A model generated the notes under the pieces. The model made no database searches. It worked only from the letters and a program-made list of their open reading frames with translations, and was not told the DNA's origin. A program made the translations under genes and the position numbers. A stretch of 64,000 nt of DNA from Closterium sp. NIES-65 (taxonomy: Eukaryota; Streptophyta; Zygnematophyceae; Desmidiales; Closteriaceae): NCBI GenBank assembly GCA_948144175.1, contig CANXME010002053.1, positions 124,001 to 188,000 on the forward strand, written 5' to 3'. Positions 10,501 to 18,654 of this stretch are shown here, piece by piece. Every line of letters begins with the position of its first letter. Positions within the stretch are counted from its first letter, which is position 1.

Positions 10501-13164
10501 GCCTCCACACGGTCAAACAACTTACATGCGCCCCCTCCTCTTGCCCACCCCTACCATCTCCCCCCTCCCCCACCCCACCTTATGCACGGTGTAGTAGGGC
10601 GCCCACACGGGCTTGATTGCCTCCACACGGTCAAAGAACTCCTCGGGAAACGCAGAGAGGTACCCTGAGCCAATGCGCTGCTGACACGTGTCCAGCTCTC
10701 CCACCAGATACTCCATGCGGGCTTTAAGGGTTGTGTTGCCCGTTGACGCCCACGCCAGGGCTGATGCGCTCAGGTAGTGCCCTGGAGCATGTGAAGGGAT
10801 GTAAAGGGAGAAGGGAAGAGGGAAGACCAACGGATACAGTCCGGTTTGTGTCATTCCCTGCGACTGCTGACACGTGCCCAGCTGCCCTGCCCACACCTAG
10901 TCCATACTCCATGCAGGCCTTGAGCGTTGTGTTGCCAGTTAATGCCCACGCCAGGGCTGGTGCACTCAGGTAGTGGCCTGGATGGTTAAGAGGGAAGTGA
11001 AAGGAGGAGTGAAGGGAGAGGGGAAGAGAGCGAAGAAACAAAGGGGTACAGTCCGGTTCATGTCATTCTCTGCGACCTGCTGCTGACACATGTGCTGTTG
11101 CCCCAGCCACCATGCGTGTACAGTCCAGTTCATGTCATACACTACACGGGCTTTAAGGGTGGTGTTGCCTGTAGATGCCCACACCAGGACTGATGCGCTT
11201 CAGTAGTGCCCTGGATGGTTAGAAAGAGTACAGGTCGAGATTTCACGAGACAAGTCGAAAGAGTGCACTCTCACCTCACACGAGACAAGTCGAAAGAGTG
11301 CACTCTCGCTCCCCCACCCCCTCCCTCTCCCCACTTCCCCACTCACACACGAAATGCCCCCTCAATTCGCTATGAGGGTTTAGGGTTCCCCCACCGCCCA
11401 TACAGCTTCCCTTTTGGCTCCTCCCCCCCTGCCGTCTGCCGTCAAGCCATTCACTCATCACCTCCCTCACTCCCTCCCTCGCTCCTTCACTCCCTCAACC
11501 CCTCTCTCTCCTAATCCATCTCTCTACCTTCGCTTCCCCCCATTTCCCCCCACTTCCCCCCACTTCCCCCCACTTCCCCCCACTCACCCACGAAGTGTCC
11601 CCTCAGTTCACTATTAGGGTTCTCCCATCCCCCATACGGCTTCCCTATTGGCTCCTCTCCCGCCGTCCGCCGGAACGACCACAGCAAGCGGTCGGCGTCG
11701 AGCGTCAGGAGGTACTCGAGGTTGGCGCTCTGGGCGGCAAACTGACGCGTGGATGGCGACAGGCGGACGGCATGCAGCGGCAGTGGGGAGAGGAAGTGAG
11801 GGTGCTGCCACGTGGGGAGAAGGAGAAGGGGGGAAGGGAGATGGGGGGACAGGGGGAGTACGGGAAAGGGGAAGGGGGAGGGGGAGAAGGAAGAGTGGTA
11901 AGGGGGGGAGGAATAGGGGGAAAAGGGGAAGGGGGGATGAGAGGAAAGAATGAACGACCACAGCAGGCGGTCGGCGTCGAGCGTCAGGAGGTACTCGAGG
12001 TTGGTGCTCTGGGCGGCAAACTGCCGCGTGGCCGGCGGCAGGCGGACGGCGTGCAGCGGCAGGGGCGAGAGGAAGTGCAGCCGCTGCTATGCACGGGGGG
12101 AAGGGGATGGGGGAAAAGGGGGAAAAGGGGAAGGGGGAAAGGGGAAATGTGGAAAGGCCAGCGGCGAGAGGAAGTGCGGGCGCTGCTATGCACGGGGGGA
12201 CAACTGGAAAGAAGGGAAAGGGGGAGGGGAGGGATGGGGAGAGGGAGTGCGCACGCTGCTATGGACCAGGGGAAGAGGGGGGAGTCCCACCCGCCCACCC
12301 TCGCAACCCCCCCCCACCCGCACCCTCTTCTCACCCACTCCCGCATGGCTCGCTGCTTTCCGCTTCCCCCGTTTCCCCCCGCGTCCGCAGCGCCCGCAGT
12401 GTCTGCAGCGTCCGCAGCGTCCCCCTCCGCGTCCGCAGCGCCCCTTGCAGCGCCCGCAGTGTCTGCAGCGTCCGCGGAGCGGCGGGAAGTTCTCCCCGCC
12501 AGCGCGTCCGCGGCTGCGCGGCTGTCCGCGTGGTGGCTCAGTACGCGCAGGTGCTCGCGCACGGAGGGACTGGGGGAAAAGGCAGGGGGGGAAAGGAAGA
12601 GGTGGGAAATGGAATGAGGAGGGAGAGGAGGAAAGGACGGGGGAGCATGATCGAGTGCGGGGGACAAGGGGATGCGGAAGGATTGGGGAGCCGCTGCGCA
12701 TTGCCAGGTGGAAAGCAAGCATCCGGGAAGAATCTGCCAATCCTTTTCCCGGGCATGTTTGTAACGAACCGCCGCGTTGCAAGCGAAAATGCCTTATCCG
12801 TTGAAACCTGGTACCTGAGGTGCTGTCGTGGGGTTGCGAAAGGGCGCGTCCGTCCCTGATACCTGTGGAACATTTTGTCGTTTTTCGCAAGCGCGAGATG
12901 TCTCTACCTGTAACGGTGCTAGTACCTGTTAAAAAACTCGTGCGGCTGTGATGGGATGTTGGTGCACTCCCACGCCGCTGCGCGCCGAGCAGGGGAAAGA
13001 AGCAGCGCGCACGCGCACGCCCACGCGAACACCCACACGGACACGCGGACGCGGAGCGACACACGCGGCCACAGCGCGGCGCCGAGTGCCGCAACACGCG
13101 GTGAGACTATCCGCTGCCCCATCCGACGGCGAATATCTGCGGAAGAACGGCTCGCTGCCGCCAT
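4534..13164 (-). CDS. GH127 (DUF1680) beta-L-arabinofuranosidase, secreted; 3' end missing
   Basis: The family hydrolyses L-arabinofuranose from arabinosylated wall glycans and glycoproteins. I thread nine phase-consistent exons on the minus strand: 13164-12926, 12569-12335 (least certain), 11804-11588, 10781-10579, 9946-9749, 6969-6802, 5872-5793, 5045-4970 and 4639-4534, about 507 codons. Exon 1 has a basic start, a hydrophobic Val/Ala/Cys/Leu signal segment and then ECTNIP, typical just after the signal peptide of plant members. Later blocks are NLEYLLTLDADRLLWSF, GGWENPNSELRGHFVG, HYLSASALAWAS, YLSAFPEEFFDR, PVWAPYYTVHK, GLLDQYQLGG, GGMNDLLYRLYAIT, ELAHLFDKPCFLGPL, HANTHIPIAIGAQMRYEATG, SHSFTSGGTSAFEFW, EESCTTY-like QESCTTYNMLK and DYYERAMMNGVMGIQRGT. 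Exon 8 ends in a GC donor (AAG|GCAAGT). The C-terminal domain lies left of the window beyond the 7-bp array. Family assignment is firm; exact exon 2 and alternative use of exon copies are not. Confidence 0.9.
4760..4862. repeat. 20-bp minisatellite starting at a 5' splice site
   Basis: About five to six copies of a 20-bp unit (acctgcgttgacccacattg). On the minus strand it begins directly at the donor AAG|GTGAGTCAACGCAG of a copy of GH127 exon 8, and the unit repeats that donor-proximal sequence. A shorter, diverged version (4938-4969) follows the donor of the true exon 8. Confidence 0.9.
4850..4925 (-). pseudogene. Extra copy of GH127 exon 8
   Basis: Minus-strand sequence encodes LAQEDQESCTTYIMLK and ends in a canonical AAG|GTGAGT donor, nearly repeating the true exon 8 at 5045-4970. 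A TAA codon lies in frame just upstream of LAQ, so it can only be used with a different acceptor. It could be a decoy or alternative exon. Confidence 0.75.
5216..5275 (-). pseudogene. Extra copy of GH127 exon 7 (3' part)
   Basis: Encodes NTSHCFTSGGTSAFEFW followed by a GTGAGT donor. It has no obvious acceptor of its own. Further copies of the same exon lie at about 5600-5660 (SHSFTSGGTSTLEF) and 5957-5992, so this 80-bp exon is present four times within 800 bp. Confidence 0.75.
5350..5575. repeat. 33-bp minisatellite containing GAGTCGACTC palindrome
   Basis: Seven copies of a 33-bp unit of the form gagtcgactc-aaaagtcaaa-agtcacctcttt(t). Each unit carries the palindrome TTTTGAGTCGACTCAAAA or a one-base variant. 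It lies in the intron between GH127 exons 7 and 8. Confidence 0.95.
6024..6062. other. Perfect palindrome (hairpin) between direct repeats
   Basis: Bases 6024-6039 (TGTTTTTGAGTCGACT) pair perfectly with 6047-6062 around a 7-T loop. On either side lies a roughly 44-bp direct repeat (5979-6022 and 6063-6107) with very few differences. The core matches the palindrome in the 33-bp array at 5350-5575. Confidence 0.9.
6187..6455. repeat. 30-bp minisatellite repeating an exon end and donor
   Basis: About nine copies of a 30-bp unit. On the minus strand the unit reads cagcttataccgg|gtatgaacc..., that is, the last bases of GH127 exon 6 (..TACCGG) followed by a GTATGA donor, and it ends in ttgtagcag, which resembles a 3' splice site. 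In translation it gives AAYTGYEP(V/I)V repeats. Confidence 0.93.
6437..6770 (-). pseudogene. Three extra copies of the 3' half of GH127 exon 6
   Basis: Copies near 6437-6520, 6558-6640 and 6680-6760 encode (H)ANT(H/D)IPIAIGAQMRYEATG and end in ACCGG|GTATG donors followed by a GGGA-rich intron start, exactly as at the true exon 6 (6969-6802). They are spaced about 120 bp apart and almost identical, so the duplication is recent. Confidence 0.85.
7030..7120 (-). pseudogene. Frameshifted copy of the 5' half of GH127 exon 6
   Basis: Minus-strand sequence encodes DPNHLELAHL and then slips frame, while the nucleotide sequence continues to match exon 6. It is preceded by an acceptor-like tract. Upstream on the minus strand it abuts the 16-bp array. 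Confidence 0.7.
7156..9250. repeat. 16-bp minisatellite, about 130 copies
   Basis: A very homogeneous array of the unit agtgcaagaggagggg. Phase breaks occur only at a few places (about 7500-7530, 8587, 8950) and rare g-to-c changes occur near 7608, 9160 and 9220-9240. Sixteen bp is not a multiple of three, so every frame stays open and makes a 16-residue periodic peptide. It lies inside the GH127 intron between exons 5 and 6 and I regard it as non-coding. Confidence 0.97.
9445..9621. repeat. 30-bp minisatellite, six copies
   Basis: Six near-identical copies of a 30-bp unit beginning acagtgatactctctgtgcg. It lies in the GH127 exon 5 - exon 6 intron, about 130 bp downstream (minus strand) of the exon 5 donor. 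Confidence 0.95.
10012..10288. repeat. 30-bp minisatellite, nine copies
   Basis: Nine identical or nearly identical copies of a 30-bp unit (gatccatcccatccagtgag + 10). It lies in the GH127 intron between exons 4 and 5, about 65 bp from the exon 5 acceptor, and its other end abuts a 54-bp palindrome. Confidence 0.96.
10291..10344. other. 54-bp near-perfect palindrome
   Basis: Bases 10291-10317 (starting CACGTGAAAGAGGAGTG) are the reverse complement of 10318-10344 with a single mismatched pair and no loop. The centre is TTTTTGAGACGTCTCAAAAA, the same TTTGAG-4-CTCAAA plan as at 5350-5575, 6024-6062 and 46455-46510. Confidence 0.92.
10440..10520 (-). pseudogene. Copy of GH127 exon 4, 3' part
   Basis: Minus strand encodes FDRVEAKV and then diverges. 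It repeats the FDRVEAIKP part of true exon 4 (10781-10579). Confidence 0.6.
10868..11215 (-). pseudogene. Two extra copies of GH127 exon 4, 5' part
   Basis: Copies at about 10982-10868 (GHYLSAPALAWALTGNTTL) and 11215-11140 (ASTGNTTLKARVVY) repeat the start of the true exon 4 at 10781, each with its acceptor-side sequence. Both then run into sequence encoding NDTNRTV or DMNWTV that is not part of the GH127 fold. Confidence 0.75.
11340..12085 (-). pseudogene. Extra copies of GH127 exon 3 flanking the true exon
   Basis: The true exon 3 is 11804-11588. A second copy at 12085-11965 encodes LHFLSPLPLHAVRL ... NLEYLLTLDADRLLWSF but lacks a donor and runs into unrelated sequence. A decayed copy of the exon end lies at 11425-11340. 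Two shorter acceptor-side fragments (cagcagcg...cacttcctctcgcc type) occur near 12180 and 12255. Confidence 0.75.
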
Positions 13165-13865
13165 GCTCGCGAATTCGCGCGCAGAGTGTATTTCGAGGTT
13201 CGGGTACTTTCCGTGTACTTTCCGGAGCCCAACGAGAATGGCTGCCCTGAGCTGCAGCAGGTTGCAGGCAGGCAGGCCCCCTCGTTACGACCTGCACCCG
13301 GATTTTGGAATCAGCGCCTGCGGAATGAAGTTACTCATCTCGCGCGTACGATGCTTTCGCGCCCCAAATCTTTTTCCTGCCACCTCCACAAGCTCCTCAC
13401 TTCCCTCCTTTCTATTCAAACGTGTTTGCACAATTGCGATTCCAAACCATGACAGCTTGGCGCCTGACAAAACGGTTGACCCTCAATTGACCGTACTGTA
13501 CCATATTTCAACGTTTTCCGCCTAGCGCAAACCGAATTGAACCCTTTTACAGAGTCGCCGTTCCGAGGTTTCCGTGGTGGTGTTGCCACGGCTTTCCAAA
13601 TCTCATAATACTGGTCCACCTGGAGCTCCCCACGTCAGAGAAACTATCCACGCTTGTAAGATCCACGAATTTACACGTCACACTCGTACGCTACGTAGAA
13701 ATTGATTCATTTAGCTGTCAATGACTAATACATAGGGAAACGAGGGAAAACAGCATTATGCCGTTCTTCACTTCTTTCAGACCAATACATATATTGCACC
13801 GTTCTACATTGCTGCTCCTGTTGCCTTTTTCAGTAAAAAAAATGGCTGGTGCTTTACGACGTTGC
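13165..13865. other. Intergenic, GH127 5' side
   Basis: About 700 bp between the GH127 start codon and the stop of the Myb/DUF3755 gene. It must hold the GH127 promoter and 5' UTR. I see no conserved ORF, tRNA or repeat in it. Confidence 0.6.
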
Positions 13866-16783
13866 TCAGCGTATTGGGAGGATATGGGTTGCAAGCTGAA
13901 GATTTGGTCGAAGCGGGAGAGGCGGCATTCTTGTGTTTATTCCTGGAAAGGATGGCAAGCTGCAAGCAGGAAGAAAAAACATAAGGGGCATGGGGACAAT
14001 TGGGAAAAATGGGCAACCACAAATCTCGTAAAAGCTGGTGGCATACGGTGGAAACAACATCTGGACGTCTGTTCCTGATCCCGCTGTACAGCTCACCTTT
14101 CCACGGACAATGCTAGATTGCGCTTCAGCTGCTGCAACATGTGGCTGGAGTCGTGTAACTGCATACACAAGGAACAGCACACACACGTGTTATTCGGATG
14201 CTGCTGTGTTTCATGCCACAGAATGCCATGCGGCATAGCATGGTACATGACATACCATGGTATACAGCAGAGTATGGTGGTACATAGCAGAGTTTGATTC
14301 ATGTGATGTATTGTATCAAATGGGACATAGCAATGCATGGTGAGGAAAAAAAACGGAACAATCATTGGGAAAGCATCACAGGTCAATAAAAATACACACC
14401 TTTTGCAGACGAAGTGCCTCCTTAATCTTCTCAATAAGCACAGTGCTGTGCGCCAGCCGCGCCTCCTGCTCCACCGGCACACTCCACGGTACCGCAGACA
14501 CCAATAAAGGGGACGACGGCTGCATGGCTACAGGTGGTGATGCCATGGCTGTGAGCACTGACGTGGGTGACACTGACGAGCCGGGTGATTCAAACGACCC
14601 TCGTGCTGCCTGCGATGTTTTTGACTCAAACAGGAATGGGGCTTTGACCCCTTTATTGTGAGGCGCTCCATGTGCTTTTAATTTCTGCTTTGATCGTTGT
14701 GCCACCCCATGCTGCACGCCCTGCATCAGCAAGGGCTGTGCCTGTGCATCGGCGGTGTCTGCAGCAACAGAAGCATCAGCGCGACCTGCATCCTTGTCGC
14801 AACCAGCAGCACCGCTCACGCCACCACTCTTGATGTCTATTCCAAGAACCGTGCCCTCTAGAAAAGCTAAATCTGCTGCAGCAGCACCACCATCAGCAAC
14901 ACTAGCAGCAGCACCATTATCAACGGCAGCAGCATCACTGGGAGAACCAGGAGCGATGGCTGATGGAGCAGGAGCAGCAGGGGCAGCAGGCGTATTAGTG
15001 GCTAGTAAGCAGTCAAGCGTCATTGAGAGTGCATCACAGAACTCACTAGCTGGAGCACCACTCGCGCCCATACCCGCATCCCCATCCCCCCTCACGCCCC
15101 CATCCCCCCATGCGCCCCCATCCCCCCACCCGGCCCCTTCCCCCCCGCTCCCTCCAACACCGTCCTCCGCTTTCACTGGCGGCGATTCGCCCAGACCCTG
15201 CGCCAGCAGCCTGTCCTCCTCATTGACTGCCTCGTTATGCGCTGCGTCCGCTGCTGCTGCTGCTCCGCGCACTTCTGTGCTGCGCGATGCCTTCTTCCGC
15301 GGCGAAGTGGCCTGCGGGCTTCCGAGCTTCCGCTTGTGCGGCTCTGGAGCCTGGGAAGGGGAGGAGCGGAGGGGGCGGGCGAAGGGGGCGCGCGAAGGGG
15401 AAGAGCGGAAAAGGGGAAGAGGAGAAAGGGAAAGTATCTGGCTTCCGAGTTCCGCTTATGCAGCTTTTGAGGCTGGGGAGGGGGCGCGCGGATGGGGCGG
15501 CCGGAGATGTGCGAAACGAGGGACGGGAAGCGAACATTTCGCGCATGCGGGAAGGGAAAAGAGGGAGGAGCATTTGCGCATGGGAACGACAACGACTGAG
15601 CTACGAGCAAAATGTCACACGGGAATTTATTCTCCATCCGTCGGGTGTGTAAGCCTAGATTCGGTTGCGCTGCTGAGTTCGTCGCGTTGCTCGCATCGCG
15701 CGCCTCGAGGACGCGTCGCCAATAACGCCAAATGCAATGCCGGCGGCCGTGCCCTTTCCGAATGGGCTCGTGTGGTTTTTGCCGCACAATGCGGCGTCTG
15801 CGTCGCGCTTTAGCGGTTTCAGAGGCGGTTGCGTCTTGACCGAATGGGGTTGTAGTAAGGCTTTGGTGTTTCTTACGAGTCAAGCACAAGTGCGGATCTT
15901 TAGCAAGGGGTTATACCTTGTCGCGCCATCTGCAGCGAATTGCCACGTCTCTAGCCGTCTTGCTCGGCATACACGCGGCCACTAGCAGGTACCTCTGTAA
16001 CGGAGACAGCTTGCTATCCGCATGCCTGGTTTGGTAGGGAGTGGATCGCAAGGAAGGCAGGGAGGAAAGCCACGGGCGAAAGGTTGAGTAAATCAAAATT
16101 ACTACTTGGGAACGGGGCTCTTGAAGGAGGGGCTGAGCAGATTTCGGGGAAAGGGGGATCGGGGAAAGCGGCCTGCGTGAGATGTTGGAAAGGATATGCA
16201 GAAAGGAGCGCTGAGATACCAAATGTCTCCTTTTCGCGACAAGAGAGGAGTCTGGTGGGCATAAAAGTGTGCGGGATAGCATTTCGCGGGCGAATTTTGC
16301 GAACCTCGCCAATGCTCGCTCTAGCTCGCGATCTTCCTCCGGCGACCACGACTGCGACAGCAGCGGGAGATGCAGCAGCTCCGCAATCGGCGCTGAACTC
16401 GCCCGGGCACTCCGCGTGCATGTCTCCGCCATGGCAATCGTCCCCGGCGCTGCCGCGGACGCCGTTGCAAAATCTCCTCCCGCTGCGGAAGGGCGCAAGG
16501 GGTTTTCCGCGCTCGTGCCGAATTGTGAGGCGGCTCCACGTGCGCTTTCTTGCGCGGTCCCTCGCACCGCGGCGGTCGTTCGCGCGGCGGACCTTGCTCC
16601 AGTCTTTTCAGGCGACAATGGCGAGCGGTTCGGCTTGTGCTCTACCGAGAGAGGGCTGGGATGGGGAGAGGGAGTCAGGACGAAGTGAAACGGGGAGCGA
16701 TTCGCGGCTCGGTCGGGAAGTTCACACGGCGTGAAGGGCGCGGAGAAGCCGTCGACAAGGCACGGACCGCCGTTTGACGGCAT
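13866..16783 (-). CDS. Myb/SANT protein with C-terminal DUF3755-like domain
   Basis: Plant nuclear protein family of unclear biochemical function: one Myb/SANT-like repeat near the N-terminus and a short C-terminal domain ending in an MPPLP motif. Exon 1 carries SWSPEEDRELERALARFA; exon 2 (15994-15917) completes the repeat with RYLLVAACMPSKTARDVAIRCRWRDK; exon 3 (15350-14400) starts with the basic tract APEPHKRKLGSP, is Ala/Gly-rich and ends LIEKIKEALRLQK; exon 4 (14158-14097) gives a helical segment LQQLKRNLALSVE; exon 5 (13959-13866) gives FPGINTRMPPLPLRPNLQLA and a TGA stop. Exons 2-5 join in phase. The start is either ATG 16783 or a later in-frame Met (MAETCTRSARASS); the shorter start is closer to what I recall of plant relatives. 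The exon 1 donor is uncertain, since the only good in-phase GT leaves an insertion within the Myb repeat. Confidence 0.8.
15440..15490 (-). pseudogene. Extra copy of the acceptor end of Myb/DUF3755 exon 3
   Basis: Minus-strand sequence here repeats the acceptor and first codons of exon 3 (cctcaaaagctgcataagcgg versus the true exon's gctccagagccgcacaagcgg). A TAA interrupts it in frame. It matches the decoy-exon pattern of the GH127 and G3PDH genes. Confidence 0.55.
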
Positions 16784-17428
16784 CCCGACTCACGACAATA
16801 TCGAAGCGAAGTATAGAATAGCTGACGAACGTATGCCGCACCTGAGTCCGCTAGACTTTCACATATTTAATTTAATTAAGGCACACCACTAGCGGAAGTC
16901 GAGCGCACCGCCGAGGGCCCCAGCAGGTGGCGGGACAGCAAGATTAACAATTCACGAAGCAAATGAGGATGATTTGGAGAGATGCAAGAGCAGCCTTGGG
17001 AAGAGCTCTCAGGCTGCTAAACAGACACTGCGAGATTGAAGAAGAGGGGAACGATCGATCTGTCAGCTCCTCCGTCCGTGCGATTTTGTCTAGCAGAGCC
17101 ACAACCGGTACGTGTGGAAGTAGCTATTGGTCACCTTGTTTCTGCCTTCCCTTGAGATTTGTCCAGCTTTGTTTGAATTGCCTCGAAATTTGTGGCGTTC
17201 TGCCCCACCTTGGGGATTGTGTGGGTGCTGGGGGGAACGACGGGGGGGAGGGAGGGGGGGGAAACTGTATTTGCGGGGGGGCACGGGAAGGGAGGAGAAG
17301 AGGAGGGGAGGGAGGGGGGCAGATGATGCGAGCGGTGCGGAAGAACCTGGAAGAGAAACTCGATGGCTGCTCCGCGCGCGCGAGAGAGCGCAATAAGGGG
17401 GGGAAAAAGAGGGAAGGGGAACGAGTGA
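16784..17428. other. Intergenic, no gene recognised
   Basis: Holds the 5' side of the Myb/DUF3755 gene. Short open frames here have G-rich, low-complexity content and no recognisable domain. Confidence 0.5.
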
Positions 17429-17932
17429 GGGGGGGTCCAGCTTGTACATTTACTGTTCGTAAACCCCCTCAGTTACCACATTCTTTGTGGTAGCCCTTTA
17501 TTGAACGTGTCCAGCGGACACAATCAGCTTCTGTTCGCAAGACGGCACGCCCCATGCACGTACCTAGAGTCGTCTGACTCACGTTACTGGAATCAGCAGG
17601 GACGCGAACAAGGGTACAGCACCGCGTCCTGGCCACTACAGTTCGTTTCCCTTGTATCGCTTGCACGATTTCGTCAGTGGTTCGCTCTGCTCGCCAGCGC
17701 CCCCTGCGCCCGCACAAAAATTTTCAAGCTATGATTGACGAGGGAAACTGTTACCTCGTTTTCAACGTGGTCAGAGAACTGTTGATTCGTATGGCGGGGA
17801 ATGTGTCCGCGCTTCTGAAATTACAGGATGGCTGGACTCCACTCACAATGCATTCGTTTCTAGGTACGGTATTTGAACCTCGATACGTGCGTTGGCACGA
17901 AAAATCCTGAAATGAACGAACTGGACACGCCC
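17429..17932. mobile_element. Tourist-like MITE, TGA flanks
   Basis: The left end GGGGGGGTCCAGCTTGTACA matches the reverse complement of the right end, GGGCGTGTCCAGTTCGTTCA, at about 20 of the first 27 positions. It is flanked on both sides by the trinucleotide TGA (17426-17428 and 17933-17935). A 3-bp target duplication and G-rich ends fit PIF/Harbinger-type MITEs. Length about 504 bp, non-coding. Confidence 0.6.
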
Positions 17933-18654
17933 TGAGGGAAGGGCCCTCCTCAGTGAAGGGGAGAAGAAGGGTGCGGTGCGGAAGAAAAATGTCCGCAGCG
18001 CCAGCGGAGATTTCAGCATGAAATGCAAACAGTTAGCAACGGACGGTCCGATGTCGACGAAATCCGAAACGGACTGCTTCGATGGAATTCTGCTTCCAGC
18101 GAAGGAGGAGGGCTTCCCGAAGGTCATGGTCCCGGGAGCATCGTTCTTGTCGGGGCGGGGAACCAGACAGGATTTGGAGAGTGAACAGCTGTGTCGGATC
18201 GGATCAATCCACGTGCAATCCGCGTTTGTTCTGTTCACTCAGTTTCTCAAATTCTGCCCGACCATAAGATGCTACGTGTATTTTAGAAACCACCTCACTG
18301 CAATTAAGACCAGACAATCCCTAAGCACCGACTGTAAGGGGACATTGCAATCTGTGAAATCCCTGCAAGAGACCTGGTTCCTCTGTGCTGATGAGCGAGC
18401 TATCCGCAACCATCATGATTGAGAGGCACCATAAATATCGTTGGTAAAATCGTAACACCTAGACAAACCGCACTTCCCCTTGCAGCATTGTCGCACACGG
18501 ACCAACGGCCAGGTCCACTTTCCACCCGTTGCCACGCTGAATCTCCTCAGAATGACGTGTCAATGAGCTGTTCCGAGTAGCAGAACATTTTTGCGTATTG
18601 GAAGAACCGTTACTCAATGGATGACTAGATGTGGACTCGAACTATTCCTCAAAC
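17933..18654. other. Intergenic, no gene recognised
   Basis: Between the MITE and the 3' end of the PPR/SMR-like gene. No convincing ORF or repeat. Confidence 0.5.
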
